A stretch of DNA of 64,000 nucleotides from Clytia hemisphaerica (GCA_902728285.1 CACVBU010001197.1:2009743-2073742); one strand, 5' to 3'; shown: positions 33,001 through 43,759, numbered from the stretch's first letter. Notes: a model not told the origin generated them from the letters alone. Program-made: numbers and translations.

Positions 33001-34507
33001 GACAGAAGTGTTATACATATATTCAGGTCATACCATTCGGAATCTTATCCCACTTGTCACTTAAAGTCCCGGGCGTGGGGGGAGGCTACTAAGGCAAAAG
33101 ATAAAAAAAATAATATTATTAAAAAGATGAAAGTACAAATTTTCTACTACGTTTCAAAAACATAAATACTTCTCTCGCGTCATTTTCCTTGGGCGGCACT
33201 AGATTGCTTTTGAATACCAGAAAGGCTAAATACCCGGGAGCTACTTTAGGAAAAATGGGTGTTGGGTATGTGCTAGCAATAAAGGGTCCTGTCCTCAAAA
33301 TTCTCTCCATTTGCAATTGATTAGGAAAGATAAAAAATTGACATCCTCAACAATCGCCACGTCAAAATTTCTGTCGTAAATGCCCATAAAAATAAAAATT
33401 TGATTGAAGTTTGAGAATTTTGGATTTTTGAGCTTTGAGCTGCCACCTCGCAAACTTATTATCCCCTCAAGGGACTAGATAAGATCGCTAGATAAGTTGC
33501 TTCTTTGTACTTACAGTCTGGGTCATCGTGTGGCTTGTGTATTTTGTTTGGGTTGTGTACTTTGTGTAGATTGATACGGTGATACGGATCATGAGTAGTT
33601 GGAAGAGCACTACATACTAAAGAGAATGGAAATAAATATCATAGCATTCAGAAAGCCAAGAACTAAAACATGTATATCTCTGTGTCAAAGATCTGGTCGG
33701 GACGAGAAAAATTTGTCTGAAATTTCGTCCCAATCGGAAAATACCCTACAATTTCATTCATCCCCATTTAAAATTCAATTGAAAAAGTTAGAAAGCCAAG
33801 AAAACAATAGACTTTCTATCCCCATTTGGGTTTGGACTGAAATATTCATCCCTACTTTGGGAATAAACTCCACCGGGGCTGTAAGACAGGGAAATGTAAT
33901 CTTGTCACACTTGTCTCTGAATTATCTTTTCAACGGTATTCTATTATGTGTTAGAATTGATGCATTGGTTGAAGAATGGCAATACAAGAATTATTGCATA
34001 ATTAGAGCGAAATACTTCCATGTCAAAACTTCTAACGATTTCTTTCAATATAAAAATAACATTTTCATACGTATAACAGGAAAACTTATCTGGCACCCAG
34101 ATGGTGAAATTTTCATCCGACACGATAAAGCTCTGAAGGTCGGGAAAATTTTCAACATATGTAAGGTTTACATTACGGAATTTTGCGAAACCGGATCAAG
34201 AATTTTGCAGCGGTAGGTCTGGTAAACCAGCCCTCGTTTTCGGGGATTGGCGGGTCTAACTGAAATATTTATAGGTTTACGCACAAGGGCTGTTTAACCT
34301 GACTGGGGGTGCGGCACATCAAAGGCCGACTATCATTCCTCTCCGACGGGAAATTGGCCCGCTCCCTTAGAGCTTTAGCGTGGGTGGCCGCCAATCCGCC
34401 ATCGGAATATCAGATAACAGGAAAACATACTAATAAAGAAAATGTCAAATTTGTAAGTAATGAGAGTGCTTACCTGCTAACAAAGCGATGGCGATAACCA
34501 ACTTCAT
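30058..34507 (-). CDS. Secreted chitin-binding protein with five CBM14 (peritrophin-A) domains and Thr/His-rich linkers, seven exons
   Basis: Exons (minus): 34507-34474, 33616-33515, 32948-32634, 32241-31945, 31550-31137, 30909-30658 and 30230-30058. All introns are GT-AG, phase 1; total 1587 nt, 528 residues plus stop, which supports the model. Exon 1 is a signal peptide (MKLVIAIALLA), exon 2 a His/Lys/Pro linker, and exons 3-7 each hold one CBM14 domain. Each domain has six Cys; the first Cys codon is split by the intron (T|GT), followed by PSSLC...VQC...IC-QKCP...C. Exons 3-5 are near-identical duplicates; exons 6 and 7 are diverged. Linkers are mucin-like: poly-Thr, then KAPH repeats (about seven PHTTKA units in exon 5), likely O-glycosylated. 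CBM14 domains bind chitin in peritrophic or cuticular matrices (family knowledge). A TATA box lies 80 bp upstream and AATAAA follows the stop. Confidence 0.9.
30395..30625. repeat. Dispersed ~230-bp repeat ending in GAAGAAGTT...CTGTGAGACAGGG (copy 1)
   Basis: Shares ordered blocks (CCCACTCCACTGGAAAAAAT, CATTTAAAATTCAAT, GGAAGAAGTT and GCTGTGAGACAGGG) with 33680-33895 and 52960-53250. A partial copy lies at 35385-35560 and an inverted fragment at 61850-61945. It lies in the intron between exons 6 and 7 and touches the edge of exon 6. Confidence 0.65.
31640..31830 (-). mobile_element. tRNA-derived SINE in an intron of the chitin-binding gene (copy 1)
   Basis: Read on the minus strand: GCGATAGCGCAGATCTCTAA (A-box region near 31790-31806), then TTGTCCGAATCCCC (B-box near 31744-31754). 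It resembles the head of a Leu-type tRNA. The body continues through CAGTTGGTTGCCGG and GTGGGTCCCGTAAGAGC. It lies between exon units, and the same SINE is at the same place in the next unit. Confidence 0.65.
32310..32520 (-). mobile_element. tRNA-derived SINE in an intron of the chitin-binding gene (copy 2)
   Basis: Same element as at 31640-31830 and in the same position relative to the flanking exons. Here the B box is canonical, GTTCGAATCCCC (32434-32443 region), and the A-box region reads GATGGCGTAGATCTC. It was copied with the exon rather than inserted independently. Confidence 0.65.
33680..33895. repeat. Dispersed ~230-bp repeat (copy 2, intron 1 of the chitin-binding gene)
   Basis: Contains GTGTCAAAGATCTGGTCGGG, GAAATTTCGTCCCAATCGG, TTTAAAATTCAATTG and GCTGTAAGACAGGG. 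It is responsible for part of a 205-codon open frame on the plus strand (33599-34216) that is not a gene. Confidence 0.65.
34090..34430. repeat. Dispersed ~330-bp repeat (copy 1)
   Basis: Matches 37970-38290 throughout: CAGATGGTGAAA, CGGGAAAATTTTCAACAT, CCAGCCCTCGTTTTCGG, GCGGCACATCAAAGGCCGAC, TTAGAGCTTTAGCGT and CATCGGAATATCAGATAA. Fragments occur at 1255-1345, 4560-4665 and 16620-16750. It is non-coding; the ends are not determined. Confidence 0.75.
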
Positions 34508-34586
34508 CTTGTGTCCTTGTTTTGTTGTCCTGTTTACTTGTTGAAATCAAGTTTTGGGATGTTTTGTAATATGTTTTCTTGCCCAT

Positions 34587-34592
34587 TTTATA
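34587..34592 (-). promoter_or_regulatory. TATA box of the chitin-binding gene
   Basis: TATAAA on the minus strand, 80 bp upstream of the ATG at 34507. The same motif at the same distance is conserved in the inverted copy (61638-61643 before ATG 61723). Confidence 0.65.
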
Positions 34593-36110
34593 CTTTTCCA
34601 CTAAGCCTTAGGATTTCCCCTAATAATGTCTAATCAACGTTTATGGATTACCACTATTGCAAATTCAGGTTAATTTTATCATTGTATCCTATAATTCAGT
34701 AATTAGGGCAAACGATATTAGTTGTTAATTAAGACAATTGGACTCAATTTGTTGCACCTCATTAAAGCTAATTTGATAGAAACGGTTTTTAAACATTCTT
34801 TTGTGATTTGCAACAAGGGTAAGCTTCTTCGATTAGTTTCTCCGCTTTTAGAGTAATTGAATTTCTCCATTCTTATCTACAGCAACAGTAAATACAACCT
34901 GCTACACGTTTTATCTAAGAATACACGTTTTCTTATAAGAACAAACTATATAAAAGCATAAGGCGCCCGGTCAAAATGTTAAAAACAAGTTAAGAACATT
35001 TTAAGGCTTTGCGGACCCTAAAGTCCCGAAAGTGGACAAAAAGACTCACAAAATGGTGAAAATAAGAGCATATTAAGAACATTTTTAGGCTTAAAAGTCA
35101 AAAAGGGTAAGAACATCAGAAAGCTTCAAAAATTTTGGATGTTCTTATAAAATAAACGTGTATTCAAGAGACTTACGGTTCGATATTTTTAACTTTTTGA
35201 GTTTTCAGTTTGTTCTAATTTGTTATTATAGAACAAACGTTTAATCAATTTGTTCTATCTTAACTACAGTTATAAGTAAACTAGCAGGTCATAAAGAACT
35301 TTGTTTATCATGTTTCAGAATGAATTTTTATTTTAATAAAATATCGTCCCAAGTGGAAAGTTATACTCCAATATTTGTCCCTGCTGAAAATAATTCAATA
35401 AACAAGTCTTCAGTCCGGAATATTGTGCTATTTTTCCTTCGCTGGATTTTCTGGCAGTCATAAAAAAACAAGGGTATATCAATACCCATCGAGTTTCAGT
35501 CCGTTATTCTTACCCCTACTGGCTGAAAATTCAACCGGGTCTATGAGACGGGGACGTTTTCGATCAGTTAAAGATAATCCCATGGACTCTGCTAAAAAAT
35601 AACCCTTTGTTATCCCCCATTTAAGCTATACGGGTTTATAGAATCTACAACCCTCGATTATTTTTTATCTAAAAGAGTTGCGGGTATGAAAATAGGCTCA
35701 GATGTCCTCCCATCGTTCATGCGGCAAATGTCCAGCAAAGGGCAACTGTCTTGAGTGCAATTTTCCTGTCAGGTTTTGAAAAATACACCGTTTAGTAGTG
35801 TCGACTGCGCACGCGTCCAAACAATTTTCCATTGTTTTGATTTTAACGACCGCAGGAAACTTCACTCTCCCCGTAAAAAAACCGGTATAGGTAGATTTCC
35901 GGTTCTCGTACGGAAACCCAGCATTTCTTGAAGCGAGTCTTGAAAGAGAATTTAATTTTGTCTTTGTCTATTACCGTCTAACATCTGCTACAAAGATTGT
36001 GAAGTAAAGCAGTCCCTCTTAATATTTTTTTTAATGCCAAGTAACATAGCACTGGTCAAGCTCCCATTTTCTGTAGTAGCCACTCGTTAGAAAGATAAAT
36101 ATTTATGTTG

Positions 36111-36553
36111 AATTCATGTTGAATAAGTAGAAACTCCAGCATTATACAAAATTAACACATTAATGCATAATTATTTTATGTATGTATTTCTAGTTTTTGC
36201 GGTTTTTCGCGAAAATCAACTTGAAAAACAATTAGGTTACACATCAGGTTAGAAACTTCATCATAGTACCCTTTATGTTCAGTCAATTGTTTGATCATTT
36301 TCTGTCGACGAATGCGATCTAAAAATTATGGTAATTTTCAGTTTTTGAGAGGCGTACCTATATACATATACCTTACAATCCAAAGTCGTCAAAAAGAAAA
36401 GGCTCACCTTTGAAAATAGTCAAGAAGCATTATATATTTGCAAAGAAATTGTAAAAGCTGCTTTTCAATCTCATTCTAGACTAATGTAATTTTTTGTACT
36501 ACCAAAGATTTTTTTCTACTTACAACGTTTTTACGCCTCTTGTGTACTACTTA
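36111..36553. other. Non-coding stretch between the duplication arm and a hAT-like element
   Basis: AT-rich; no gene or clear repeat was seen. A match to the right side of the window between 57787 and 60830 was not found by eye. Confidence 0.4.
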
Positions 36554-37271
36554 CAGTAGTGGCCTGGCTTAATTTTCTAGGTGGTGCAAACTATGAAATT
36601 GGCGCCACTGGTATTTTTGTCCTTATTTCCACCCTCTACCATTAAGTGAAAATATTAAACTGTAAGAGCAGTGACTGGTTGAAAGTAACGCCCGGAATCT
36701 CTGAGTTAACAAACTTTTATTCATACAAAGGTGGTGGTAATGATAACTTAATTGATATCTATTTCCGTGTTATTTCCTGGTCTTACTTTACTCTCCATTA
36801 AAGATCAATGGCTGAAAGAGGCCCCAAAAATTCTAAAGTTGGAAGGAATAAGGCTTCCTTGTAATTCTGGCGCCGCAGGCAAAGGATTTGGTGCAAGAAA
36901 CGTCAAACAGCTTAAAAGATATTCTGAAAAGGAGAAAGTTAGTCCGCATAAGACCACAAAAACCACAGCGAGCAGTTTCGATCAATCTCTCATTTTGGGG
37001 GTGAGCATCCTCTTTAACCCCTGGTGGACACAACACTTCTATTGCTTTGACTTTTCGCAATTCAATGTTGATAGTAGTTTTGAAAAAATTCGTAAAATAA
37101 AACGAAACGCCGCAGGCGAAAACAAATTTACATTGCACTTATAGAAGGCGCTAAAAACGTGTCAAAGGGCGCAAAATCGCCCAACCAAACATCAAAAAAA
37201 AATTTGGCGCCCCTTTCAGGTCTTTCTGGGTGGTGCACTGCACACCCTGTACCCCTGCCAGGCCGCTACTG
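36554..37271. mobile_element. hAT-like MITE, CAGTAG(C/T)GGCCTGGC termini (copy 1)
   Basis: 718 bp. The start CAGTAGTGGCCTGGC and the end GCCAGGCCGCTACTG are inverted repeats of 15 bp. The flanking 8-mers ACTACTTA and ATAACTTA match at six of eight positions, compatible with an 8-bp hAT duplication. A 130-codon ORF inside (36752-37144) shows no domain that I recognise. Confidence 0.7.
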
Positions 37272-37969
37272 ATAACTTACCCGAGGAATATTGTAAAAAA
37301 CGGTATTTTGTTGGGAAAATAATTTTTTGTGTATATGAATTTTAAGAAAACGGAAATCTTAAGGTTTTTAAAATTATCTCTGTTCTAGTATAAAAAAATT
37401 TGTTAGTCTGCCAAAACAGTTCCTAGTATCAAAATTAAGTCCTTATAATGTTCCTTAGATATCGCTCCTTTTTTAAGGCATAGAACAACCAATTTTCCCT
37501 TCAATCCAACATAACTAGCAATATTTAATGTCCTCATAGAAAAATTTGCAAGAGGGCCAAAATAAGTTTCCTCAGTAAAAACCAATAGCCTTTTAAAATG
37601 CAGACTTTTCTGTTTTTTTTTTCAAATATTGAAGACTGTATATTGATTATTTTGCTGTTTTTTAAACTTTAAACATGCATGTCTCTCTCTAAGGGTAACT
37701 TTTTCGCCTATTAACCATTTTTGGTTGCTTCACGGGTAGAAGGGTTAGGAAAGTTGTCTCTCTAAGGGTAATTTTTTCGTCTATTTGTTCGGGCTTTTAA
37801 TTGTTTATTTTATCTATTTGTAATCGTACAAATGGCAAAATTTTCGACTATGAGTTGTCTTGTTCTCATTTGGATATAACTGGAAAAATTATACCCTCGT
37901 CTCATCCGGAGTATTTTGAGTATTAGATGAAAAGATGGAAAAAACAATCGATTTTCCGGGGGAGGATAG

Positions 37970-38290
37970 CGCCCAGATGGTGAAATCTTCATAAGACACA
38001 CTAAAGCTCTGAAAGTCGGGAAAATTTTCAACATCTGCAAGGTTTAGATTACGGAATTTTGCAAGACCGCGTCAAGAAATTTGCAGCAGGAGGTCTGATA
38101 ACCCAGCCCTCGTTTTCGGAGATTGGCGGGTCCAACCAAAATATTTTTAAGTTTACTTGCATGGGCTGTTGAACCCGACTGGGGATGCGGCACATCAAAG
38201 GCCGACTATCATTTATTTGCGATGGGAAATTGCGGCCTGCTCCTTTAGAGCTTTAGCGTCGGCGGCCGCCATCGGAATATCAGATAAATG
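37970..38290. repeat. Dispersed ~330-bp repeat (copy 2)
   Basis: Second near-complete copy of the 34090-34430 family, same orientation, with scattered substitutions and a few indels. Confidence 0.75.
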
Positions 38291-39154
38291 ATTGATACCA
38301 TTTTAACGTATTTTAATTATTGTTTATCATTTTCGAAATTTTTCTCTTATCAGGTATTTTGGCGATCTCCCATATTTGGAAAAAAAGATCAACCCTACAA
38401 AGTCAGAGATCCTAAACAGTATTCATAATGACAACGAAACAGTTATCGGTGAGGTACCAATCAGATGCCAAAAAACGCAAATTTCATCGTAAATACATCA
38501 AAGCTTGACGATCCAAATGATTTTCTGGCGGATGATAACGGATGCTATAAGAACAATGGCTTTACATACAATTTGCTTACAGCTTACAATGAAACCTTGA
38601 ATAGGAAGCTTCAGTCAAATCAATGTTTGATCAGAACACTGACCTTTATATATCCCTGGACCAAGTTACTCAATGCCGGCCAAGCAAAATATTATGATCG
38701 GAGTTTTTGTGAAATTGGTACCCGCGGAGTCTAGATTCGCTTGTACACTAATGATGAAGCACCGTTTGCCGTTAGGCAAAGTTTCAAACACTAAAATGCC
38801 TTCTTTGCGGGTATCAATTCGTAAAAACTTCGATCAAAGATGGCGGATATAGCTTGGTCCAGGGATGTATGAAGGTCAGTGGATCAAAACAACGTTTTAT
38901 CGTAACGCATCCTGCAAGGATTTTTTAAGCAAAAAAATTATGATGTTCGTCACAAGGATGGACTTTTTAGCAGTAGACTCTTGCAATATAAATTTGAAGG
39001 CCCTGGACGAGATTCTGATGTTAATCACTATCAAAATTCTAAAAAGAACTTCAATCTGCACGCTAGAAAAGCGTGAGTCAACGAAAGAGAATATTACCCT
39101 TGCTGTCAGTGGAACAGCAACAGGTCCACTTATATTACACGACCAGCCCCCCAG

Positions 39155-39415
39155 GAGGCAAAAATGGGTGCTGGGTATGTGCGGACGGTAAGGGTCGGTT
39201 TTTTTACCCTTCAATGGGTCTCTAAGGATTGGAAAATTGACGATTTTAGGAAACTTTTTTTATTTCAAAAGAAAAAATTGTAAAAAAGTCAAAAATAGTA
39301 GAACATTTTTCTAGAAGGTCTCTCTAAGGGTCATCTTTTCAGCAAAAATCAGTCACTCTAAGGGTTGATTTTCTGAGGTCATGTCCGCACATACCCCTCA
39401 TCTGCCAACCCTATT
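39155..39415. mobile_element. MITE, GTATGTGCGGACGGTAAGGG family
   Basis: The left end reads GGGTATGTGCGGACGGTAAG after a CCCCCCAGG run; the right end is the inverse (GTCCGCACATACCCCTCATC). The interior has TCTCTAAGG repeats. Length about 260 bp; target duplication not resolved. Confidence 0.6.
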
Positions 39416-40074
39416 AGCCCCCACCCCGAAGCGACCGTCTCTTTGAGAAAGCTGGGGGACTCATGAACAGTAAAAGCGATGCATCACTTCCACCAATCAA
39501 CGGAATAAAATACCAGCGATCCCTTCAAAGAAAGAACTTATTAATATGAACCTCATATCTATCATGTTTTCTGTTGTGCGATATTCGTCTACGATGGCTT
39601 TGAGCAGATCAGAGGTGATTGGTTCTTTTCTATTCTGTTTGACGACAGGAATTCTCGCCGCAATAAGCCGTTTGCTTCCCTCGAAGGCTAATTACACTAT
39701 GGGATTATCGGTAGGAGAATGGAACCCGGAATTTCGATGGCCCCATCTGATTCCCATAACCGCGGCCGTTATCGCTCCTTCGGTCGCATTCGAACTTGTC
39801 AAATCGTCGAGGTAAACTGCTACGAAAAAGGGTTCTGCAGAAGAATAGGACACTTCGCTAAATTGGGAAGCCCATTCCCTCCATTTTTGCCAAGCGGGTT
39901 TGTACTTGCGTCAGGTAGAATTAGCGTAGGCTGCGTTGAGGAGTTCCGGTAGGGTACCTGCCTTTTCCTTTAATGAAGGGTCTTCTATTCTTTGTATTCT
40001 TTGATCAAGAACGGGGTGGGCGTCATCTTCGTGAAAAAAAAATATATATATAAATAACTCTCATACCTTTTGTG

Positions 40075-40400
40075 GTGGTATATGCAACAGAGCAGTGATA
40101 CCACGGACCTTCGACAGTCGATATTTGCAACAGAGCATTGATATCTTAAAGAAGTATTGCAAAAAAGCATTGATGCCATCAAGTTGGTATGTGCAACAAA
40201 GCATTGATACCACACGTCGATATATGCAACAGAGCATTGATATCCTTTCAATTGATATTGCACCCGGCAGTAAGATTGGCATTTGCAACAAAGCATTGAT
40301 ACCACACGTCGATATATGCAACAGAGCATTGATATCCTTTCAATTGACATTGCACCCGGCAGTAAGATTCGCATTTGCAACAAAGCATTGATACCATAAT
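40075..40400. repeat. Tandem repeat built on GCAACA(A/G)AGCATTGATACC
   Basis: Short ~20-32-bp units of the form GCAACAAAGCATTGATACC recur about nine times; a ~100-bp higher-order unit including GATATTGCACCCGGCAGTAA is present twice almost exactly (40240-40290, 40340-40390). Open frames on both strands across it are by-products. Confidence 0.8.
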
Positions 40401-41140
40401 CGTTCGATGTCATTTATATTTTTTGCATAAAAAGAAACGGGAAAATAGGTTAGGGTTAAATTGTAAGAAATGTTTAATTTTCACTGAAGCAAGAATGTTC
40501 GAGTCAGATAATGATCTAGAAATATATCTCATCTTTGTGTATTGAAGGACCAAAATCGAGTAACTGTTGAATTTATAAGTTGTCAAATGTGATGTACAAT
40601 GGTAGAGAATAAAAAGCTGTAAACCCATCAAAAATACAATTAACATCAGAGTTGTTTTTATAAAATAAGGATCTAATACAAGAAATTGTTTGACAAAAGG
40701 TTGAAATTATTTTCCATCGTTAGTAATTAATGGCCAGAAATAAACGGATGGCCGTAGTGGTATGAACAAAATTCCTTTCCCTTGGCAGTTTCTCAAATGC
40801 TTAATTGCCTTTCCAACCTGGGATATTGGCGGACAAATCCAGTTAAATTCAAACTTCCTCAATGGTAACAAAAAGCATTCACACCGGATTAATGGGGTTA
40901 GAATTCCCTTGAGTTAAAACGGTCTGATTTTGTGTTTAAGTTGTCTGCGAACCTAGTGAAATCTCCGAAATTTGAAAGAATATGATTAAAGCTTTCTGCA
41001 TCGGTAGAAAACAAAAAACTAAAAATAGGTTAATGTCTCTTAGGAATGTAATTACTTCCTTGATTATATAAAACAACGAAATATATACTGTCCAAAAATT
41101 GTAGTGCCATTAACTCAAAACAATCACATAAGTCAAGTCC

Positions 41141-41818
41141 TTAGTTCCCTTTTGAGCTCCTTGAGCTAGAAGAAGTTGAGTAGCCTTGTTTATGGGTTGA
41201 GCTCCCTGATGTTCTCTTCGATGTCGATTCGGGTATTTTAGGGGATTTTTTTGGGACGAGGGGGCAGTGGGATGCATAATGGCCAAGACGTTTGCATAGA
41301 AAACACATGATATCGTCGATACGATTAAATGACTTAATAGAGTTTCCTTTATGATCAGATACCTCTAACTTCCTCTTTATATTCTCGGCAGCTTTCCTTG
41401 CCTCTTTAAGTTGCTTGTCTTTAATTTCTCCAGAAGAAAGGAGAAGGCTCTGCTTGTACTGTTTAACGACCAGCCATCCCTCCCGGTCAGCCAATTTAAT
41501 AATTTGAATTCTGTCTTCAAGAGATTTCTTACCTTTCTTGAGGATTTCGATTGCAGTTTCGCTGTAGTTGGTTTCAAGGGCTTCCAAAGCATCGTCCACC
41601 GTTTCGAGGGTTTCGGCTGTATGTCTAAATTGCTCCTCGTGTCCCTTTTTGTTGAAGTTTGTCTGGTCCAATGAGCGTTTGCGTTCGATTCTATCTTTCA
41701 ACTTTCCCATGGCTTTGGCATGTTCTTCCTCCTTTTTCTTCATTTCAACCTCCATAAGTTCTTTGATGGTGTTCCTTAAAGCTTCTCCGTCTCCATTTGT
41801 TTGTAGGGCCATGATCAA
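41141..41818 (-). CDS. Intronless zinc-knuckle (CCHC) coiled-coil protein, retroelement gag-like
   Basis: ORF of 225 residues. Residues about 10-60 and 85-155 are highly charged helices. The zinc knuckle is C172-x2-C175-x4-H180-x4-C185 (CFLCKRLGHYASHC), followed by a Ser/Thr/Lys-rich tail ending SSSSRSSKGN. The segment ADREGWLVVKQY before the knuckle resembles, from memory, the short gag-like ORF that accompanies DIRS-type (tyrosine recombinase) retroelements in cnidarians. No reverse transcriptase, RNase H or recombinase frame was found on either side (37.3-41.1 kb or 41.9-42.2 kb), so it is either an orphan gag, a solo domesticated copy or a fragment. The frame is clean, unlike the other transposon remnants here. 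A second ATG (MALQTN) two codons downstream may be the real start. Confidence 0.75.
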   Translation of the reverse strand: MIMALQTNGDGEALRNTIKELMEVEMKKKEEEHAKAMGKLKDRIERKRSLDQTNFNKKGHEEQFRHTAETLETVDDALEALETNYSETAIEILKKGKKSLEDRIQIIKLADREGWLVVKQYKQSLLLSSGEIKDKQLKEARKAAENIKRKLEVSDHKGNSIKSFNRIDDIMCFLCKRLGHYASHCPLVPKKSPKIPESTSKRTSGSSTHKQGYSTSSSSRSSKGN

Positions 41819-41843
41819 AAAAATAATTTTCTACAAAACTTAA

Positions 41844-42243
41844 CTTACAAGGCGTGTTGTATAATGCAAGAAGCGAGTGATTTCAAATTCAAAACACACA
41901 CGTTTTAAACCATTTTTGCGCAAGCGCATTCTGTTCATAACATGATCGTAATTATACAAAAAGCAATTAACGTTTTTCGTGCGAAACCGTTAAGAAACTC
42001 GTTTCTCTCCTTTCTTCGATCGTTGAGAAACACGCAAAGCAAATATTATTCCAATCTTTATATTATTAGCTCTTAAACGATACGTGTATGTACGTACAAC
42101 TTCCATATGAACTACAAAAATCTACTTCCATATATTGTTTATATACTGCTACAAAATCTAAAAACGATGTTTATTGTAATTTAGAAATGATACGATTTCA
42201 CAACCATTTGTAATCCAATTTCAGAGACTCGATCAAAGACGCC
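41844..42243. other. Intergenic stretch
   Basis: Separates the 3' end of the cysteine-module gene from the start of the zinc-knuckle ORF. Its start would lie immediately upstream of 41818; no TATA box is obvious. No other feature seen. Confidence 0.4.
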
Positions 42244-43735
42244 TCAAGGTTTTTGGATTCCCATAGCCGCTGTACCGACACAGCAATGTTTGTATCTGCA
42301 TGCACCAGTAGTCCGGATACATCTGTAAGTATCCCAACCACGTCGACAACAAACTCCGTCTTTACCGCAAAAACCTGTAGAGCATTCCCCATCTTTTTTG
42401 TTACATTTCCACCAGCAGTTTTTACCTGTATGAGAAAACAGAGTAAAACATATAACGTTAGATGAACGTTGAAAGAACATTGATTGGTTGGAATGGGAAT
42501 CTTTAAGTTATTAGAGCTTTTTTAGAACCACTTTTTCAGGAATACATTTGACGCTCTCTAATTCGATATTCTACTATTCCATAATTTAAAGTCAACGCCG
42601 ACAAGAAACTCTTAAAAACGATACTCTACTATTCAGTAGGCTCCCTTACTTTATGAAAATAAAATGTCCCTTGAAATTCAAGTTTGAGAATGCCAACTGT
42701 ATTATGCTAAGTTTCAAAGATAAAAAGCCAAAATCTTCTACAGGGTGTCCCGAAAAAAAGTATCAAGTCATACCACTTCTATAGAAAGAAAGTTCTTGTG
42801 TGTGTTTCACTAAATTTGCTATTTTTATCAAAGTTTTTCTCTGTGTCATATTAATTGTCATGAGACATCTTTTATGAATAACTTTTTCAAAAAACAATTC
42901 TCAATAACTTTAACGTCATGAAAATTGTAAAGAAAGTTAATTCTTTTTTATCATAATGACTGTTGTAAAAACAATTATTGTGGTGGTATATATTTTCTTA
43001 CATTTTGTTTTAAACACACGCAACAACCTTCTACTCCGAATCATATTCGAACACGTAACTTTTTTTCGGGACACCCTGTACAAAGATTGGTGTAAATACA
43101 CTATGAACCAACCGCTATTTTGGACATCTCGTCTTTTAGTTGTACAACAATGCTTCCCATTGCACGGTGTGGCCATTCCTGCGCACCCAGCATCATTCCA
43201 TCCTCTTCGACAACAACGCCCGTTCACGCCACAAAATCCAGGACAGTAACCACCCTTTCTACCACACTTCGACCAGCAATTTGAGCCTTAAATATAATTT
43301 TGTTATGAAAATACAGAACTGTAGTATAAAGATGCAGAATTTTGGCGCCTCATTTCTCATGCAAGTTAACGGGACCCTCTTTTGGATAGCATATTGTTTT
43401 TGTTGCAGGTAACTTCAACGTTTTATAAAATTACTTTGTTCCAACACCAAATTCGACGTCTTGTATCCACTGGCTAGCTATTATATTCCCTGAGTTTAAA
43501 TGAAGGGAATATCTAAATTTCTGCAAAATTCTTAAAACTCCTTATAGTTTTAAGGTCAATGAAAAATTAATCTTACCTAGGTTCTTAACAAGAGCTGGCT
43601 CAGTACAACAGTGCCTATTAACGCAGGGGAATGCAGCGTCTTGCCATCGACCCCATCCTTTTCGACTGCAAAGACCTTTTTTACCACAGAAATAGGTAGG
43701 TTTTTTCCAACAATTTTGTCCTTGGTTTCTTAAAT
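42244..43735 (-). CDS. Secreted-type protein with three cysteine-rich CW...CCR-GW...HCC modules (5' end missing)
   Basis: Exons (minus): 43735-43577, 43286-43113 and 42425-42244 (stop TGA). Each begins in phase 1; the first two end in phase 1 (G|GTAAG; G|GTTGG, the latter weak), giving one module per exon. The full module is C-W-x2-C-x4/5-G-x-C-x3-F-C-G-x2-G-x-C-C-R-R-G-W, then Cys, Cys and H-C-C. Module 1 is shorter (CWKKPTYFCGKKGLC) and lacks the first internal pair. The all-disulphide pattern implies secretion. I recall this module from many cnidarian extracellular proteins; function is unknown to me. No signal-peptide exon was found upstream, where a SINE (43760-43962) lies. A mariner MITE occupies the intron between modules 2 and 3, 35 bp after the proposed donor. 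Confidence 0.78.
42741..43078. mobile_element. Mariner-type MITE, CAGGGTGTCCCG termini, TA target duplication
   Basis: 338 bp, from CAGGGTGTCCCGAAAAAAAG to the inverse CTTTTTTTCGGGACACCCTG, with TA on both sides (42739-42740, 43079-43080). Non-coding. Same terminus as 26647-26887 but a different interior. It lies in an intron of the cysteine-module gene. Confidence 0.88.
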
Positions 43736-43759
43736 CTAAAAAGAAAGAAAGGTGGTATA

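Larger units (their letters stand above)
31560..36110. repeat. Left arm of a large inverted duplication
   Basis: The reverse complement of this stretch is found, with indels, at 60830-63785: exon 1 with its promoter, exon 2, one CBM14 exon with its SINE intron, and the upstream non-coding blocks (for example GAGGACATCTGAGCCTATTT at about 35695 and GACGGTAATAGACAAAGACA at about 35960). About 0.9 kb at 34700-35620 and the extra CBM14 exon units of this arm have no counterpart in the right arm. Confidence 0.88.
37272..41140. other. Non-coding stretch with repeats and unassigned short ORFs
   Basis: Holds the dispersed repeat at 37970-38290, a GTATGTGCGG-family MITE at 39155-39415 and a tandem repeat at 40075-40400. 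The plus-strand ORF 38465-38734 (PKNANFIVNTSKLDDPNDFL then DNGCYKNNGFTYN) has normal-looking composition, but no splice context or family I recognise. ORFs at 39546-39952 likewise remain unassigned. TCTCTCTAAGGGT blocks at 37685-37770 are MITE fragments. Confidence 0.45.

Noticed and set aside
33599-34216. Plus-strand ORF of 205 codons
   Set aside because: Lies in intron 1 of the chitin-binding gene and spans two dispersed repeat families; not conserved in the inverted copy.
36752-37144. 130-codon ORF as a transposase
   Set aside because: Lies in a 718-bp MITE; no DDE or zinc-finger motif, and the other copy (57062-57786) does not preserve it.
40061-40413. Repeated-Cys ORFs (SMLCC motifs) on the minus strand
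   Set aside because: Created by the GCAACA-AGCATTGATACC tandem repeat; no start or splice context.
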